A stretch of DNA of 64,000 nt from Flavivirga spongiicola (GTDB taxonomy: Bacteria > Bacteroidota > Bacteroidia > Flavobacteriales > Flavobacteriaceae). Location: positions 1,151,001 through 1,215,000 of the forward strand of contig NZ_JAUOEO010000001.1 in the NCBI RefSeq assembly GCF_030540825.1, read 5' to 3'. Both the position numbers and the translations under genes were made by a program. Below, piece by piece: positions 33,858-42,948 of this stretch. The notes beneath the pieces were generated by a model. The model had not been told where the DNA came from. It made no database searches and was given only the letters and a program-made list of their open reading frames with translations. The first letter of the stretch is position 1, and each line of letters begins with the position of its first letter.

Positions 33858-35447
33858 ATGAGCAATAAATTAAATCATAGCATGTCTTTAGCAAAACCAG
33901 ATGCTGTAGACATTTCAAACAAGCAAAAAATAGCTTTAGCAATTGGTATTTTAGGGTTATTCATATTAACACTTGCTTTATTTAACACCGATTTCCCTAA
34001 TAAGGCATTATTCTTAACGATATCATTAAGCTTAATTTCTGTTGGTACTATAATATATTCAAGAGATGCTTATTTAACCAAATTAGAAGGTATAAAAAAC
34101 GATGGCGTTTGGTTTAAATCCATATCGTCTCGAGGTGTTTGGGGTTGGATTTTAGGGGTTATTTTAACAGCATTCTACATTGTATTATATTTTTATCCGC
34201 AATATTTAGGATTAGGTAAAGACGGTGCTTCAAATACAGGCTTAATTTCATTTTTTGATCCTTTAAGCAACTTATTAAGTGGAAGAAATGCCAGTCAATG
34301 GTTTGTTTACGGCACCTTATATACTGTAGCTATTATGGCTTTTGGGTATAAATTCATGCTTAAATATAGGCATAACAGGTATCAACAATTGCGAACTGCT
34401 TCTGTCATGTTTTTTCAATTAGGCTTTGCCTTTTTGATTCCAGAATTTATGTATGTCATGAATTCTGATCTTCCTTATTATGATTTAAAAAGTGTATGGC
34501 CACTTAACTATTATATTTTTGATGAGTGGTCTGTGAAAGCTTTTCTTTCTAATGGCAATATTGGATTAGGGTTAATATTATTTGGCATCGTTTCTATTTT
34601 TGTTATCACACCTATATTGACTTATAAATATGGGAAACGTTGGTATTGCTCCTGGGTTTGTGGCTGTGGAGGATTAGCCGAAACTGCTGGAGATTCTTTT
34701 AGGCAATTATCTTCTAAAAAAATGTCTGCCTGGAAATTAGAACGTTGGTTAATTCATACAGTACTTGTATTTTCTGTAGTTATGACCGTAGCTATGGTAT
34801 ATACCTATTTAGGTTATGATCATAATACCTTTTGGCTAACTAAAGGGGTATTCATTAGTTTAGTCATTGGGTTCTTAACTTTAGTTTTTGCTGGCGTTAT
34901 GTATTTTAAACGTCATGAATTTGGTAAAGATGCCAGATATGGAGCCATCGGTTACTTTGTAGTTATTGCTTTATTGGTAACTATGCACTTCACTGGCACA
35001 AGTGAAAATGTCTTTTTTATAAAAGGAAGTGCTTTACGTTCTGCTTATGGCATCTATATAGGTTCAATATTCTCAGGGGTAATTGGTACGGGGTTCTATC
35101 CTATTTTAGGAAACAGATCCTGGTGTCGTTTTGGTTGCCCAATGGCTGCAATTTTAGGATTCCAACAACGTTTATTTTCTAAATTTAGAATTACAACTAA
35201 TGGTGGGCAATGTATTTCATGCGGTAACTGTTCTAATAGTTGTGAAATGGGAATTGATGTTCGTGCCTATGCTCAAAAAGGTGAAAATATAGTACGCTCT
35301 AGCTGTGTAGGTTGTGGTATTTGTAGTGCTGTATGTCCAAGAGGTGTTTTAAAATTAGAAAATGATAGCATGAAAGGGCGTATTAACCCAACAGAAATAT
35401 TATTAGGAAACGATGTAGATTTAATGGATTTAGTTAATAAGAAATAA
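33858..35447 (+). CDS. 4Fe-4S membrane polyferredoxin, NapH/NosR-like
   Basis: 529 residues with about eight hydrophobic segments. Cys clusters sit in CSWVCGCGG (about 260) and in a C-terminal pair CISCGNCSNSC and CVGCGICSAVCP (about 455-500), the last two being classical 4Fe-4S ferredoxin motifs. CRFGCPMA is also present. It fits a NapH/NosR-type electron-transfer protein in the inner membrane. It follows the FAD oxidoreductase by 9 bp, so the pair is probably one electron chain; the terminal acceptor is not seen here. Confidence 0.87.
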   Translation: MSNKLNHSMSLAKPDAVDISNKQKIALAIGILGLFILTLALFNTDFPNKALFLTISLSLISVGTIIYSRDAYLTKLEGIKNDGVWFKSISSRGVWGWILGVILTAFYIVLYFYPQYLGLGKDGASNTGLISFFDPLSNLLSGRNASQWFVYGTLYTVAIMAFGYKFMLKYRHNRYQQLRTASVMFFQLGFAFLIPEFMYVMNSDLPYYDLKSVWPLNYYIFDEWSVKAFLSNGNIGLGLILFGIVSIFVITPILTYKYGKRWYCSWVCGCGGLAETAGDSFRQLSSKKMSAWKLERWLIHTVLVFSVVMTVAMVYTYLGYDHNTFWLTKGVFISLVIGFLTLVFAGVMYFKRHEFGKDARYGAIGYFVVIALLVTMHFTGTSENVFFIKGSALRSAYGIYIGSIFSGVIGTGFYPILGNRSWCRFGCPMAAILGFQQRLFSKFRITTNGGQCISCGNCSNSCEMGIDVRAYAQKGENIVRSSCVGCGICSAVCPRGVLKLENDSMKGRINPTEILLGNDVDLMDLVNKK

Positions 35448-35609
35448 AAAAGTTTGCAGTTTTCAGTCACAGTTTTCAGTTTAGCCCTATTCGTCACTTT
35501 AGCTGTTGACACAAAAAAATAGATGTTAACAAATTTCAAATCAATAGAGGTTTTAAATTATCCCACTAAAAAATATAAATTTGATATTGAATTATAAAGA
35601 CAAATTAAA

Positions 35610-35636
35610 GTTAGCTTGTCGTGCTGAGCTTGTCGA
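35610..35636. repeat. Left REP-like repeat of the GIY-YIG cassette
   Basis: The sequence ending GAGCTTGTCGA (35626-35636) is an inverted copy of 35972-35982 and extends, with mismatches, to TGTC on its outer side. It overlaps the frame upstream of the GIY-YIG start. Confidence 0.75.
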
Positions 35637-35653
35637 AGCATAATCTTTTTAGA

Positions 35654-35968
35654 ATGAAATCTTATTACGTATACATAGTATTATGCTCAGACAACACCTA
35701 TTACACTGGTATGACTAACAATTTAGAAAGAAGAATTGATCAACATAAATCTGGTTATAGAAAAGATAGTTATACGTATTCAAGACGACCAATCGAACTT
35801 AAATGGTATTTACAGTGTACTAATCCAACAGAAGCTATCAAAATTGAAAAACAAATTAAGGGATGGTCTCAACGAAAAAAAGAAGCATTAATTAACGAAA
35901 ATTGGAAAGATTTAATTGAATTCTCAAAAAATTATACTGAATATGAACATCCCGATAACCGAAAATAG
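35654..35968 (+). CDS. Small GIY-YIG nuclease
   Basis: 104 residues from ATG 35654. The frame is also open from 35621, but those extra codons (MLSLSKH...) are translated repeat sequence. The GIY-YIG core is YYVYIVLCSDNTYYTG, then LERRIDQHK with the catalytic Arg region, and EAIKIEKQIKGW with the Glu that binds metal. It belongs to the single-domain GIY-YIG group. The gene lies between inverted REP-like repeats with no operon partner, which suggests a mobile cassette or a repeat-processing enzyme. Its substrate is unknown. Confidence 0.9.
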   Translation: MKSYYVYIVLCSDNTYYTGMTNNLERRIDQHKSGYRKDSYTYSRRPIELKWYLQCTNPTEAIKIEKQIKGWSQRKKEALINENWKDLIEFSKNYTEYEHPDNRK

Positions 35969-35969
35969 T

Positions 35970-35993
35970 CCTCGACAAGCTCGGACTGACATT
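35970..35993. repeat. Right REP-like repeat of the GIY-YIG cassette
   Basis: TCGACAAGCTC (35972-35982), followed by GGACTGACA, is the inverted partner of the repeat before the gene. The outer ends TGTC...GACA also match, with a mismatched 5-base stretch between. It starts only 2-3 bp after the stop codon. Confidence 0.75.
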
Positions 35994-36020
35994 CCGTTAT
36001 TTAATTGTCAGCTTAACTAA

Positions 36021-36626
36021 ATGAAAAATAGCAAATTGAAATTGAAACAAAAAGACAAATTGAAACTATGCTGTCATGATGATCTTAGCCTTCCCATAGT
36101 TTTCAGAAGAGTAGAAGCATATTTTTTTGTTAATGCTTTTTCAAAAAACTATACACTTCTTACTTTGTATATGATTTTCTTTTTCACTTTATCAGTTTGT
36201 GCCCAAGAATTATATAAAAAAACATATTACGATAACGGGAATATTAAATCTGAAGGATGGATAAGTAATAATAAGAAAATAAAATATTGGACGTTTTATT
36301 ATTCAAATGGACGTGTTAAAAAAGAAGGCCATTTTCAGCAAGATAAACCTATAAAATATTGGTATTTTTACGTCGAAAACGGCAAAAAAAAGTCAGAAGG
36401 TCATTTTATCAATGGTAAAAAAAATAATTGGTGGTTGTTCTATGATACTATGGAAAAAATTAATCATAAGTGCCAATTAAAGGACAATCAGAAAAATGGT
36501 TATTGTTTGATGTATAAAAACGAAAAGCTGGTTTCTGCTAGAAAATATAAAGCTGGTAAAAAAATTAAGGAGTGGACGGATTACAGGTCCTTCAGGAAAG
36601 AAAATAAACTATCTGATCTTCAATGA
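36021..36626 (+). CDS. MORN-variant repeat protein
   Basis: 201 residues if started at 36021; the ATG at 36171 (MIFFFTLSVCAQ) gives a signal peptide and may be the true start, because the first 50 residues look like translated repeat DNA. The mature part has repeated motifs of about 20-23 residues (YYDNGNIKSEGWISNNK, YYSNGRVKKEGHFQQDK, ENGKKKSEGHFINGK), the MORN variant also called YwqK-like. It overlaps the next glycosyltransferase gene by 4 bp, so they are coupled; a periplasmic or surface role is inferred. Confidence 0.72.
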   Translation: MKNSKLKLKQKDKLKLCCHDDLSLPIVFRRVEAYFFVNAFSKNYTLLTLYMIFFFTLSVCAQELYKKTYYDNGNIKSEGWISNNKKIKYWTFYYSNGRVKKEGHFQQDKPIKYWYFYVENGKKKSEGHFINGKKNNWWLFYDTMEKINHKCQLKDNQKNGYCLMYKNEKLVSARKYKAGKKIKEWTDYRSFRKENKLSDLQ

Positions 36627-37315
36627 TTCATATAAAAGTTATTATACCTGCTTATAATGAAGCAGAATCAATTGCCAATGTTATTAAGGATATTCCAACT
36701 AGTGTTGATGAAGTTATCGTAGTGAGTAATAACTCTACTGATGATACCGAAGTTAATGCAAAAAAAGCGGGTGCAACCGTTTTAACTGAGACCAATAAAG
36801 GTTACGGCTATGCTTGTTTAAAGGGCATGGATTATATCGCAAATCAAAAAAAGAAACCGGACATTATTGTATTTTTAGATGGTGATTATAGCGATTACCC
36901 TGAAGAATTAACCAAAATTGTCGACCCCATCGTAAATGATAATATAGATTTTGTAATAGGTGCACGAATAAAGCGACTTAGAGAACAGGGTTCTATGACA
37001 GTACCTCAAATTTTCGGGAATTGGCTGGCAACTACTTTAATGACATTATTTTTTCGTGCAAAATTCACAGATTTAGGTCCTTTTAGAGCCATTAAATATG
37101 AAAAACTATTAGCACTTAATATGGAAGACAAAACCTATGGCTGGACAGTAGAAATGCAATTAAAAGCACTAAAGCAAAAATTCACATATACCGAAATACC
37201 AGTTAATTACAGAAACAGAATAGGGGTTTCAAAAGTTTCAGGTACGGTAAAAGGTGCTATATTTGCAGGCATAAAAATTTTAGGTTGGATTTTTAAATAC
37301 AGTATTAAAAAATGA
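36623..37315 (+). CDS. Family 2 glycosyltransferase
   Basis: 230 residues. GT-A signatures: VIIPAYNEAESI, EVIVVSNNSTDDT, FLDGDYSDYPEE, and the DPM-like VIGARIKR. It has a C-terminal hydrophobic tail. It resembles dolichol/polyprenyl-phosphate mannosyltransferase-type enzymes and may load a lipid carrier with a sugar. It overlaps both neighbours by 4 bp, making an operon of MORN protein, this gene and the large glycosyltransferase. Confidence 0.87.
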   Translation: MIHIKVIIPAYNEAESIANVIKDIPTSVDEVIVVSNNSTDDTEVNAKKAGATVLTETNKGYGYACLKGMDYIANQKKKPDIIVFLDGDYSDYPEELTKIVDPIVNDNIDFVIGARIKRLREQGSMTVPQIFGNWLATTLMTLFFRAKFTDLGPFRAIKYEKLLALNMEDKTYGWTVEMQLKALKQKFTYTEIPVNYRNRIGVSKVSGTVKGAIFAGIKILGWIFKYSIKK

Positions 37316-38802
37316 TTCCTCAAACTATTATAATAGTCATATATACCATTGCTCTTTTGCTTATATTTTTATATGCATTGGCACAATTAAATCTACTTTT
37401 TAATTATCTAAGTGCTCAAAAAAAATGTGATGATTGCTCAAAATTCGATCTTAAAAATCCGGACGAAATTCCGTATATAACGATACAACTACCTGTCTAT
37501 AACGAAATGTATGTTATGGAACGTCTCCTAGACAACATTGCAGAAATAGATTACCCTAAAAACAAGTTAGAAATACAGGTTTTAGACGATTCTACCGATG
37601 AAACTATAGAAACCACACGCCAACAAATAGAAACCTTAAAGGCTACAGGATTAGATATTAAACACATCACCAGAACCGATCGTAGTGGTTTTAAAGCAGG
37701 TGCACTTAAAGAAGGGCTGGAAGTTGCCAAAGGCGAGTTTGTTGCCATTTTCGATTCTGATTTTCTTCCTAAAAAAGACTGGTTAAAACGTACAGTTCCC
37801 TATTTTAAAGACAAAAGTATTGGCGTAGTACAAACCCGTTGGGGGCATATTAACCGTAACTATTCCATTCTTACAAAAATTCAAGCCTTTGCTTTAGATG
37901 CCCATTTTACGCTAGAGCAAGTCGGTAGAAACAGTAAAGGGCATTTTATTAATTTTAATGGCACCGCTGGGGTATGGCGTAAAGCGTGTATTATAGATGC
38001 AGGTAATTGGGAAGGAGATACCCTAACCGAAGACCTTGATTTAAGCTACCGCGCTCAATTAAAAAATTGGAAATTCAAATACCTTGAAGATGTAGAAACA
38101 CCTGCCGAGCTTCCAGTAGTTATAAGTGCAGCACGCTCACAACAATTCAGATGGAACAAAGGCGGTGCAGAAAATTTCAGAAAAATGATGTGGAAGGTGC
38201 TAAAAAACCAGAACATATCGGCTAAAACGAAAGTGCACGGGCTATTACACTTACTTAACAGTACCATGTTCTTAAACATCCTAATAGTCGCTGTACTAAG
38301 TATTCCCATGCTATATATAAAAAACGAATACGCCCATTTAAAACCCTATTTTTATGTGATGAGCTTTTTTGTACTAAGTACTATTATCTTTTTTGTTTGT
38401 TACTGGATTATGTATAAAAAAATCTATGGAGGTGGTATAAAAAACTTTATAAGCTATATAGGCATGTTCTTTGTGTTTTTCTCAATAGCTATGGGCTTTT
38501 CATTGCACAATTCTATTGCTGTTTTAGAAGGGCATTTGGGTAAAAAGAGTGAATTTATAAGAACACCGAAGTTTAACATCAACACATTAAAAGACAGTTG
38601 GAAAAACAACAAATACATTAAAAAAACAGTATCGGCACACGTTATTTTCGAAGGGTTACTTATGGCCTACTTCGGTTTTGGTATGTACAGTGCCTTTATT
38701 GTGGGTGATCAAGGTGGTGATTTTGGGCTCTTCCCCTTTCATCTTATGCTATTTTTAGGTTTTGGCTATGTATTTATTAAGTCTTTGACTTCTAAGGTGT
38801 AG
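37312..38802 (+). CDS. Cellulose-synthase-like membrane glycosyltransferase
   Basis: 496 residues. One N-terminal membrane helix, then a GT2 domain with LPVYNEMYVMERLL, the VLDDSTDE and FDSDFLP acidic motifs, TEDLDLSYRAQ, and QQFRWNKGG of the QxxRW type. Four C-terminal hydrophobic segments follow. This is the processive GT2 layout, probably polymerising an envelope glycan; substrate unknown. Last gene of the MORN/GT operon. Confidence 0.87.
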   Translation: MIPQTIIIVIYTIALLLIFLYALAQLNLLFNYLSAQKKCDDCSKFDLKNPDEIPYITIQLPVYNEMYVMERLLDNIAEIDYPKNKLEIQVLDDSTDETIETTRQQIETLKATGLDIKHITRTDRSGFKAGALKEGLEVAKGEFVAIFDSDFLPKKDWLKRTVPYFKDKSIGVVQTRWGHINRNYSILTKIQAFALDAHFTLEQVGRNSKGHFINFNGTAGVWRKACIIDAGNWEGDTLTEDLDLSYRAQLKNWKFKYLEDVETPAELPVVISAARSQQFRWNKGGAENFRKMMWKVLKNQNISAKTKVHGLLHLLNSTMFLNILIVAVLSIPMLYIKNEYAHLKPYFYVMSFFVLSTIIFFVCYWIMYKKIYGGGIKNFISYIGMFFVFFSIAMGFSLHNSIAVLEGHLGKKSEFIRTPKFNINTLKDSWKNNKYIKKTVSAHVIFEGLLMAYFGFGMYSAFIVGDQGGDFGLFPFHLMLFLGFGYVFIKSLTSKV

Positions 38803-38871
38803 AAGTATTTTTCCTAAAAAAATAGTAACTATTATTCCAATTCAAGGACAAAAATACCTACAATAAAACAA

Positions 38872-39864
38872 TTAATTGTTCAAATTAATATCCCCTAACT
38901 CAATAACCTCAAAATTATCTAAAGTGACTTGTTTTAAGTTCTTAAGGTCATCATTATCCCATTTTTCATGAGGAGCGCCTGTTATAAACATATCAGATCC
39001 AACATCTGCAAGCATCAATCCGTATTCTTTCATGGCGGTAAGAATGATTTGATTTGTTTCAGAAAAACTACTGATATCGTAATCTGCTTTTAATCTTAAT
39101 CTACCACCAAAAGGTAATAGTTCGTTGCTTGTATTTCCAGAAACGAGATGCCTCGCAGGGTGCACATAACCTTCATATATCTTACTTCTACCTATAGTAA
39201 AACGTATAGGGTGATCTATGACACCTTTTTCTATTTCCGGATATCTTACTAATAATGGAAATATAGGTAAACCCGCAGCATCTGCAGAAGTCCAACCATC
39301 TGGTCTAAATTCAATTTTGTTTAAATCATATACAGCTGCTGAAGAAGCTTCAAAACCGTCACCCACTTGAGAGGCATTATATAATTCGTATAACATACCA
39401 TTTTCTACATCAACAGAGATAACATGACTATCACCTGCTCCATTGCCTTCTATAGGTGCATTTAGAGGAATAGGAAATGGTCCTTGGTCACTTTCGTCTC
39501 CATAATTTCCATCATAGCTATTAGCTCTAAAAGTTATAGGCACTTTGGGTTGACTCCCATCAACACTAACATAAGGAACTCCGATAGGAGCACCTTGCCA
39601 CTCACCGCTACCAAAATCTGAAAAAAGTCCTTTACCAGTACCAATATTATTGATTATTAAATCTGAGTTCGCATCAACAGGGCTATCAGAAATATCCTTA
39701 TTTAAAGGATGCGTTACTGGAAAAATCTGAATATTTTCAACAGTATCTATATTAGCTGTTGGATCAGGATCATCAATTTTATCATCAGAATTATTAGATG
39801 AGCATGCGGTTATAAAGTTTAAAGCAAAGCAAAAAGTAGTCAAATAAAAAGTGGGATTTTTCAT
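38872..39864 (-). CDS. Conserved lipoprotein of unknown function
   Basis: 330 residues. The signal peptide ends with ITACSS, a lipobox, followed by an acidic linker. The body has many Gly/Asp turns and conserved-looking pieces such as YVSVDGSQPKVPITF, GDSHVISVDVENG, GWTSADAAGLPIFP, IGRSKIYEGYVHPARH and LKADYDIS. I recall similar proteins in other phyla but no established activity. Divergent from the membrane mannosyltransferase-like gene across a gap of about 110 bp. Confidence 0.7.
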   Translation of the reverse strand: MKNPTFYLTTFCFALNFITACSSNNSDDKIDDPDPTANIDTVENIQIFPVTHPLNKDISDSPVDANSDLIINNIGTGKGLFSDFGSGEWQGAPIGVPYVSVDGSQPKVPITFRANSYDGNYGDESDQGPFPIPLNAPIEGNGAGDSHVISVDVENGMLYELYNASQVGDGFEASSAAVYDLNKIEFRPDGWTSADAAGLPIFPLLVRYPEIEKGVIDHPIRFTIGRSKIYEGYVHPARHLVSGNTSNELLPFGGRLRLKADYDISSFSETNQIILTAMKEYGLMLADVGSDMFITGAPHEKWDNDDLKNLKQVTLDNFEVIELGDINLNN

Positions 39865-39975
39865 GAGTAGGTAAGTTATTTATTCAATAACGTTTTATTG
39901 GTTTTATTATTTTATAACATTCAAGTAAGTAAATCTATTTTAAAACCGACCAACAAATAATATTATATTTGGTAC

Positions 39976-41409
39976 ATGCTTTTAAGCTCAGCTTTTTTTA
40001 AACTAAATAGGGCACCATTATTACTAGGTGTGTCATGTTTGTTATTTTATATAACCTTTGCCTACAATTTAATTAGAACAGACTATACAAAGCTTATTAT
40101 GCTATATGCTGCTTTGTTCTTTCTATTCTACAAATTGGTTCAAATTCTAAAACATAATATCTCACTTTTAACATGGATTGCTTTTGGGTTTCGAGCGGTA
40201 TTTATATTAGCCATACCTAACTTATCACAAGATTTTTATCGCTTTATTTGGGATGGACAAATGACATTAATAGGATTTAATCCTTATCTAACTACTCCTG
40301 ATTATCAAATGAGTCTAGGAATTCTATCAGGTTTTCCGAATCAAATTGAATTATATGAAGGTATGGGGCCTCTAAATTCTAGTCACTTCACCAACTATCC
40401 GCCAATAAATCAATTCTGTTTTGTGCTTGCTAATCTTTTTCCAGGACAAAGTATACTTAGTTCTGTCATTGGGTTGCGTTTGCTTATTATTACTGCCGAT
40501 TTTGGTACGCTCTATTTTGGTAAAAAACTACTTAAAAAACTCCATATTCCTGCTCATAATATCTTTTGGTATATTTTAAATCCATTTATAATTATTGAAC
40601 TTACAGGAAACTTACACTTTGAAGGGGTTATGATATTTTTCCTTATCTGGAGCTTGTATTTATTATACTCTGATAAATGGCAATGGGCTGCGGTCGTTTT
40701 AGCATTATCGATTTCTGTTAAATTAATTCCGCTAATATTTTTGCCTTTGTTTTTTAAGTGGTTCACATCGACTCCAATAAGTTCTGAAATTCTAGACGAC
40801 AAAAAAGATTCTTCGTTATGGCTCAGAATGACAAAATTGATATCATTTTACACCATTGTTGTAATTACAACGCTATTATTATTTGCACCTTTTTACTCAC
40901 CAGAATTTATAAATAACTATGCGCAAACGGTCGGCCTATGGTTTCAAAATTTTGAATTTAATGCTAGTATTTATTACATAGCCAGAGAAGTCGGGTATTT
41001 ATTTAGAGGCTATAACGAAATTGCCATTATTGGTAAGATAACACCCATTATTGTAGTATTGTTCGTTTTAATAATGACCTTTTTCAGGAAAAACAAAACA
41101 ACTATTGAACTTATAACTGCTATGTTATTGGTATTATCTTTTTACTACTTTACCACCACCACTGTCCATCCCTGGTACGTAGCAACCCTTTTAATACTAT
41201 CAATATTTACCAAATATAAATTCCCATTGGTTTGGAGTTGTGTTATTATATTAAGTTACTTAGCCTATATAAACCTTAATAAAGCAGACAAATCTGAAAA
41301 CCTGTGGGTTATTGGTTTAGAATACGTTATTGTTTATGGAGTCTTTATTTGGGAAGTCTTCATAAAAAAGAGTCATTCCCCAATTAGTTCTAAACGCTGG
41401 ATTCTATAA
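39976..41409 (+). CDS. Polytopic membrane glycosyltransferase, mannosyltransferase-like
   Basis: 477 residues, about eleven hydrophobic segments. The SQDFYRFIWDGQMTLIGFNPY loop matches the D-x-YRYLWDG motif of lipid-linked sugar-dependent GT-C mannosyltransferases. Residues about 278-286 (KDSSLWLRM) are coded by a stretch at 40807-40833 that looks like a REP-type repeat. TATATTTG at 39964-39971 is a good -7 box but so close to the ATG that transcription may begin near or after it; a downstream start is possible. The 3' end overlaps the next convergent small gene by 37 bp. Confidence 0.82.
   Translation: MLLSSAFFKLNRAPLLLGVSCLLFYITFAYNLIRTDYTKLIMLYAALFFLFYKLVQILKHNISLLTWIAFGFRAVFILAIPNLSQDFYRFIWDGQMTLIGFNPYLTTPDYQMSLGILSGFPNQIELYEGMGPLNSSHFTNYPPINQFCFVLANLFPGQSILSSVIGLRLLIITADFGTLYFGKKLLKKLHIPAHNIFWYILNPFIIIELTGNLHFEGVMIFFLIWSLYLLYSDKWQWAAVVLALSISVKLIPLIFLPLFFKWFTSTPISSEILDDKKDSSLWLRMTKLISFYTIVVITTLLLFAPFYSPEFINNYAQTVGLWFQNFEFNASIYYIAREVGYLFRGYNEIAIIGKITPIIVVLFVLIMTFFRKNKTTIELITAMLLVLSFYYFTTTTVHPWYVATLLILSIFTKYKFPLVWSCVIILSYLAYINLNKADKSENLWVIGLEYVIVYGVFIWEVFIKKSHSPISSKRWIL
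40807..40833. repeat. REP-like sequence inside a glycosyltransferase gene
   Basis: GATTCTTCGTTATGGCTCAG followed by AATGACA. Reverse complemented it begins TGTCATTCTGAGCC, close to the GTCAT-TCTGAGC-type dispersed repeat common in this phylum and to the intergenic elements here. It stays in frame in a cytoplasmic or periplasmic loop. Confidence 0.5.
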
Positions 41410-41603
41410 ATAGCTTGATCTGTATCATCAAAATCTTCTATAAACTTTAATTTAAAAGATTTCCCAATATAGGAGTTATCATTTTTTAAATCGTAATGAT
41501 AAAGTGCTTTAGGGTGAATTTCTTCAAAATCTAACTGTACCCCATCATCAAACAAAAACGTGTAAAAACCGTCTTCGTACTGTTGAAAAATTGCTGTTTC
41601 CAT
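41373..41603 (-). CDS. Small conserved protein of unknown function
   Basis: 76 residues, acidic, no signal peptide or membrane segment. Starts METAIFQQYEDGFYTFLFDD. The 3' end overlaps the membrane glycosyltransferase gene tail-to-tail by 37 bp. It is 25 bp downstream of another small acidic protein on the same strand, so both may be one transcript. No domain recognised; I am fairly sure it is a real gene because of its composition and position. Confidence 0.6.
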   Translation of the reverse strand: METAIFQQYEDGFYTFLFDDGVQLDFEEIHPKALYHYDLKNDNSYIGKSFKLKFIEDFDDTDQAIYRIQRLELIGE

Positions 41604-41628
41604 TTACAAATGATTTAATAGATAAGTA

Positions 41629-41907
41629 TTACTCTTCTTCATCAAAATTTGCATCTGGTATTGGTGGATTTGTAGTATCGGTATTTTCTTCATCTCCAAA
41701 ATCTGCCATAGCTTTTGCTAAATACGTCCCTACTTTAACCAAATAGATAGTATCCTCAGTTTTTACTTCAACAGCTTCAATTAAATCATTGTGTGCATTT
41801 CTAAATGAAATGATGTGGTCATCATCATATCCATCTGGGAATTTTTCAACTAAAAGATTTAAAATATCCTTATTAAGCTTTTGATAATCTACAATAATTC
41901 GTTTCAT
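41629..41907 (-). CDS. Small acidic protein of unknown function
   Basis: 92 residues. MKRIIVDYQKLNKDILNLL is followed by FPDGYDDDHIISFRN and a strongly acidic, disordered tail (ENTDTTNPPIPDANFDEEE). It resembles a conserved Flavobacteria hypothetical family but no function is known to me. It probably forms a pair with the next small gene. Confidence 0.65.
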   Translation of the reverse strand: MKRIIVDYQKLNKDILNLLVEKFPDGYDDDHIISFRNAHNDLIEAVEVKTEDTIYLVKVGTYLAKAMADFGDEENTDTTNPPIPDANFDEEE

Positions 41908-42313
41908 TTTCTTAAAATCGGTTAAGTTTTAATATATTTTGGTAGTGTTAATATACAAATTAATTTCTGAATTTGATTCAAATAAACAAATTTTAATGGG
42001 AATTTTCTCTCAAAAACAAGTAGTGAAAATCTATATCTATGCAGGGTAGATATTCTGGAATAATGGGAAGCTAGCTCTAAAATTCGGTTACTTATCCTAT
42101 AAGTTGCTTTTGAATTTGACTTCCTAATTTTCAAAAGCCCGAATATGTAAACATATTTCATAATGCTCAGCTAAATGCTAATACAAATGAAATATAAAAA
42201 ATTTAATTTAAAGTTTTTTTAAAATTATTTTTATGAAAAATTTTGAAACTAAAGACAATTTAATTTCAATTGTCTATAATGAACTCTTCTCAACAGGTTT
42301 TATCTCATTTTCG

Positions 42314-42490
42314 TTTAAACCCAGATTATGTATTAAAACTTCGTTATGAAGGTTGAAAATCCAATAATATCTAATACTTTCTAAGTTTTAGCATAGCTCC
42401 GCTCTGTTAAAACTTAAAAATATAGAAAAGTTAAAGGTTTTGAAGCAGTTTCAGACTGTAATAGATTTTCTATCATAATCTGGGTTTAAA
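42314..42490. repeat. MITE-like repeat, copy B
   Basis: 177-bp element with perfect 17-bp terminal inverted repeats TTTAAACCCAGATTATG (42314-42330) and CATAATCTGGGTTTAAA (42474-42490). The internal hairpin TAAGTTTTA / TAAAACTTA is at about 42381-42417. The left 40 nt and the right 31 nt match the copy at 7273-7456, while the middle differs. Confidence 0.7.
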
Positions 42491-42530
42491 CAAAAAGTGA
42501 AGACGAATTCATTTTTTGGGTTGTATTCAT

Positions 42531-42560
42531 AAAAAAAGCTACCCATAAAAAGGTAGCTTA
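42531..42560 (-). terminator. Terminator of the gene at 42580-42948
   Basis: On the minus strand AAGCTACC (42559-42552) and GGTAGCTT (42543-42536) form an 8-bp stem around an 8-base loop, then seven T, about 20 bp after the stop codon. Confidence 0.85.
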
Positions 42561-42579
42561 AACTATCTATTAGTGCTGT

Positions 42580-42948
42580 TTACAGCTTTTCCAGTTTGGT
42601 AATTGTATTAACTTCTGTTTTTACATCAGTTCCATCAGCACTCTTGGTTACTACAACTTCGGTTGTATAAGTTATCTTAAAACTTACACCAACTAAAGTT
42701 TGAGAGTTTAAATCGAAATCGCTTAAAACTGCATCATCAATTTTCTGGAATGACAATGTATCCGTTTCGCCATTGCTTCGAATTGTAAAACGATATGTAC
42801 TATCTTCATGGCCATCGTAAACACCATCTACTTCCTTAGAATCTTGAATAATCAACTCTCCATTCAAAGGTACTTCTGTCTTAAAACTTGATAATGTAAA
42901 AAACATCATCATAAAACTGCATAACATAAATAAAAACTTTGTTCTCAT
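42580..42948 (-). CDS. Secreted protein of unknown function
   Basis: 122 residues. Signal peptide MRTKFLFMLCSFMMMFFTLSSF, then a 100-residue mature part with no recognised domain (DGVYDGHEDSTYRFTIRSNG and VGVSFKITYTTEVVV are beta-rich). It has its own terminator. Monocistronic; nearby genes give no hint. Confidence 0.65.
   Translation of the reverse strand: MRTKFLFMLCSFMMMFFTLSSFKTEVPLNGELIIQDSKEVDGVYDGHEDSTYRFTIRSNGETDTLSFQKIDDAVLSDFDLNSQTLVGVSFKITYTTEVVVTKSADGTDVKTEVNTITKLEKL

Larger units (their letters stand above)
41908..42579. other. 672-bp gap with a MITE-like element and hairpins
   Basis: No gene is supported; a leftward open frame of 79 codons (41922-42161) lacks any plausible composition. 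It holds the MITE-like element at 42314-42490 and an AGACAATT/AATTGTCT hairpin at about 42253-42275. The sequence TTCTCAACAGGTTTTAT at about 42288 also occurs in the terminator at 12562. Confidence 0.5.

Noticed and set aside
35610..35993. Insertion sequence carrying a transposase
   Set aside because: The enzyme is a GIY-YIG nuclease with no transposase domain, and I see no clear target duplication.
41922..42161. 79-codon open frame on the minus strand
   Set aside because: No domain, no signal peptide, composition unlike its neighbours, and it lies in a promoter-side gap of a small gene.
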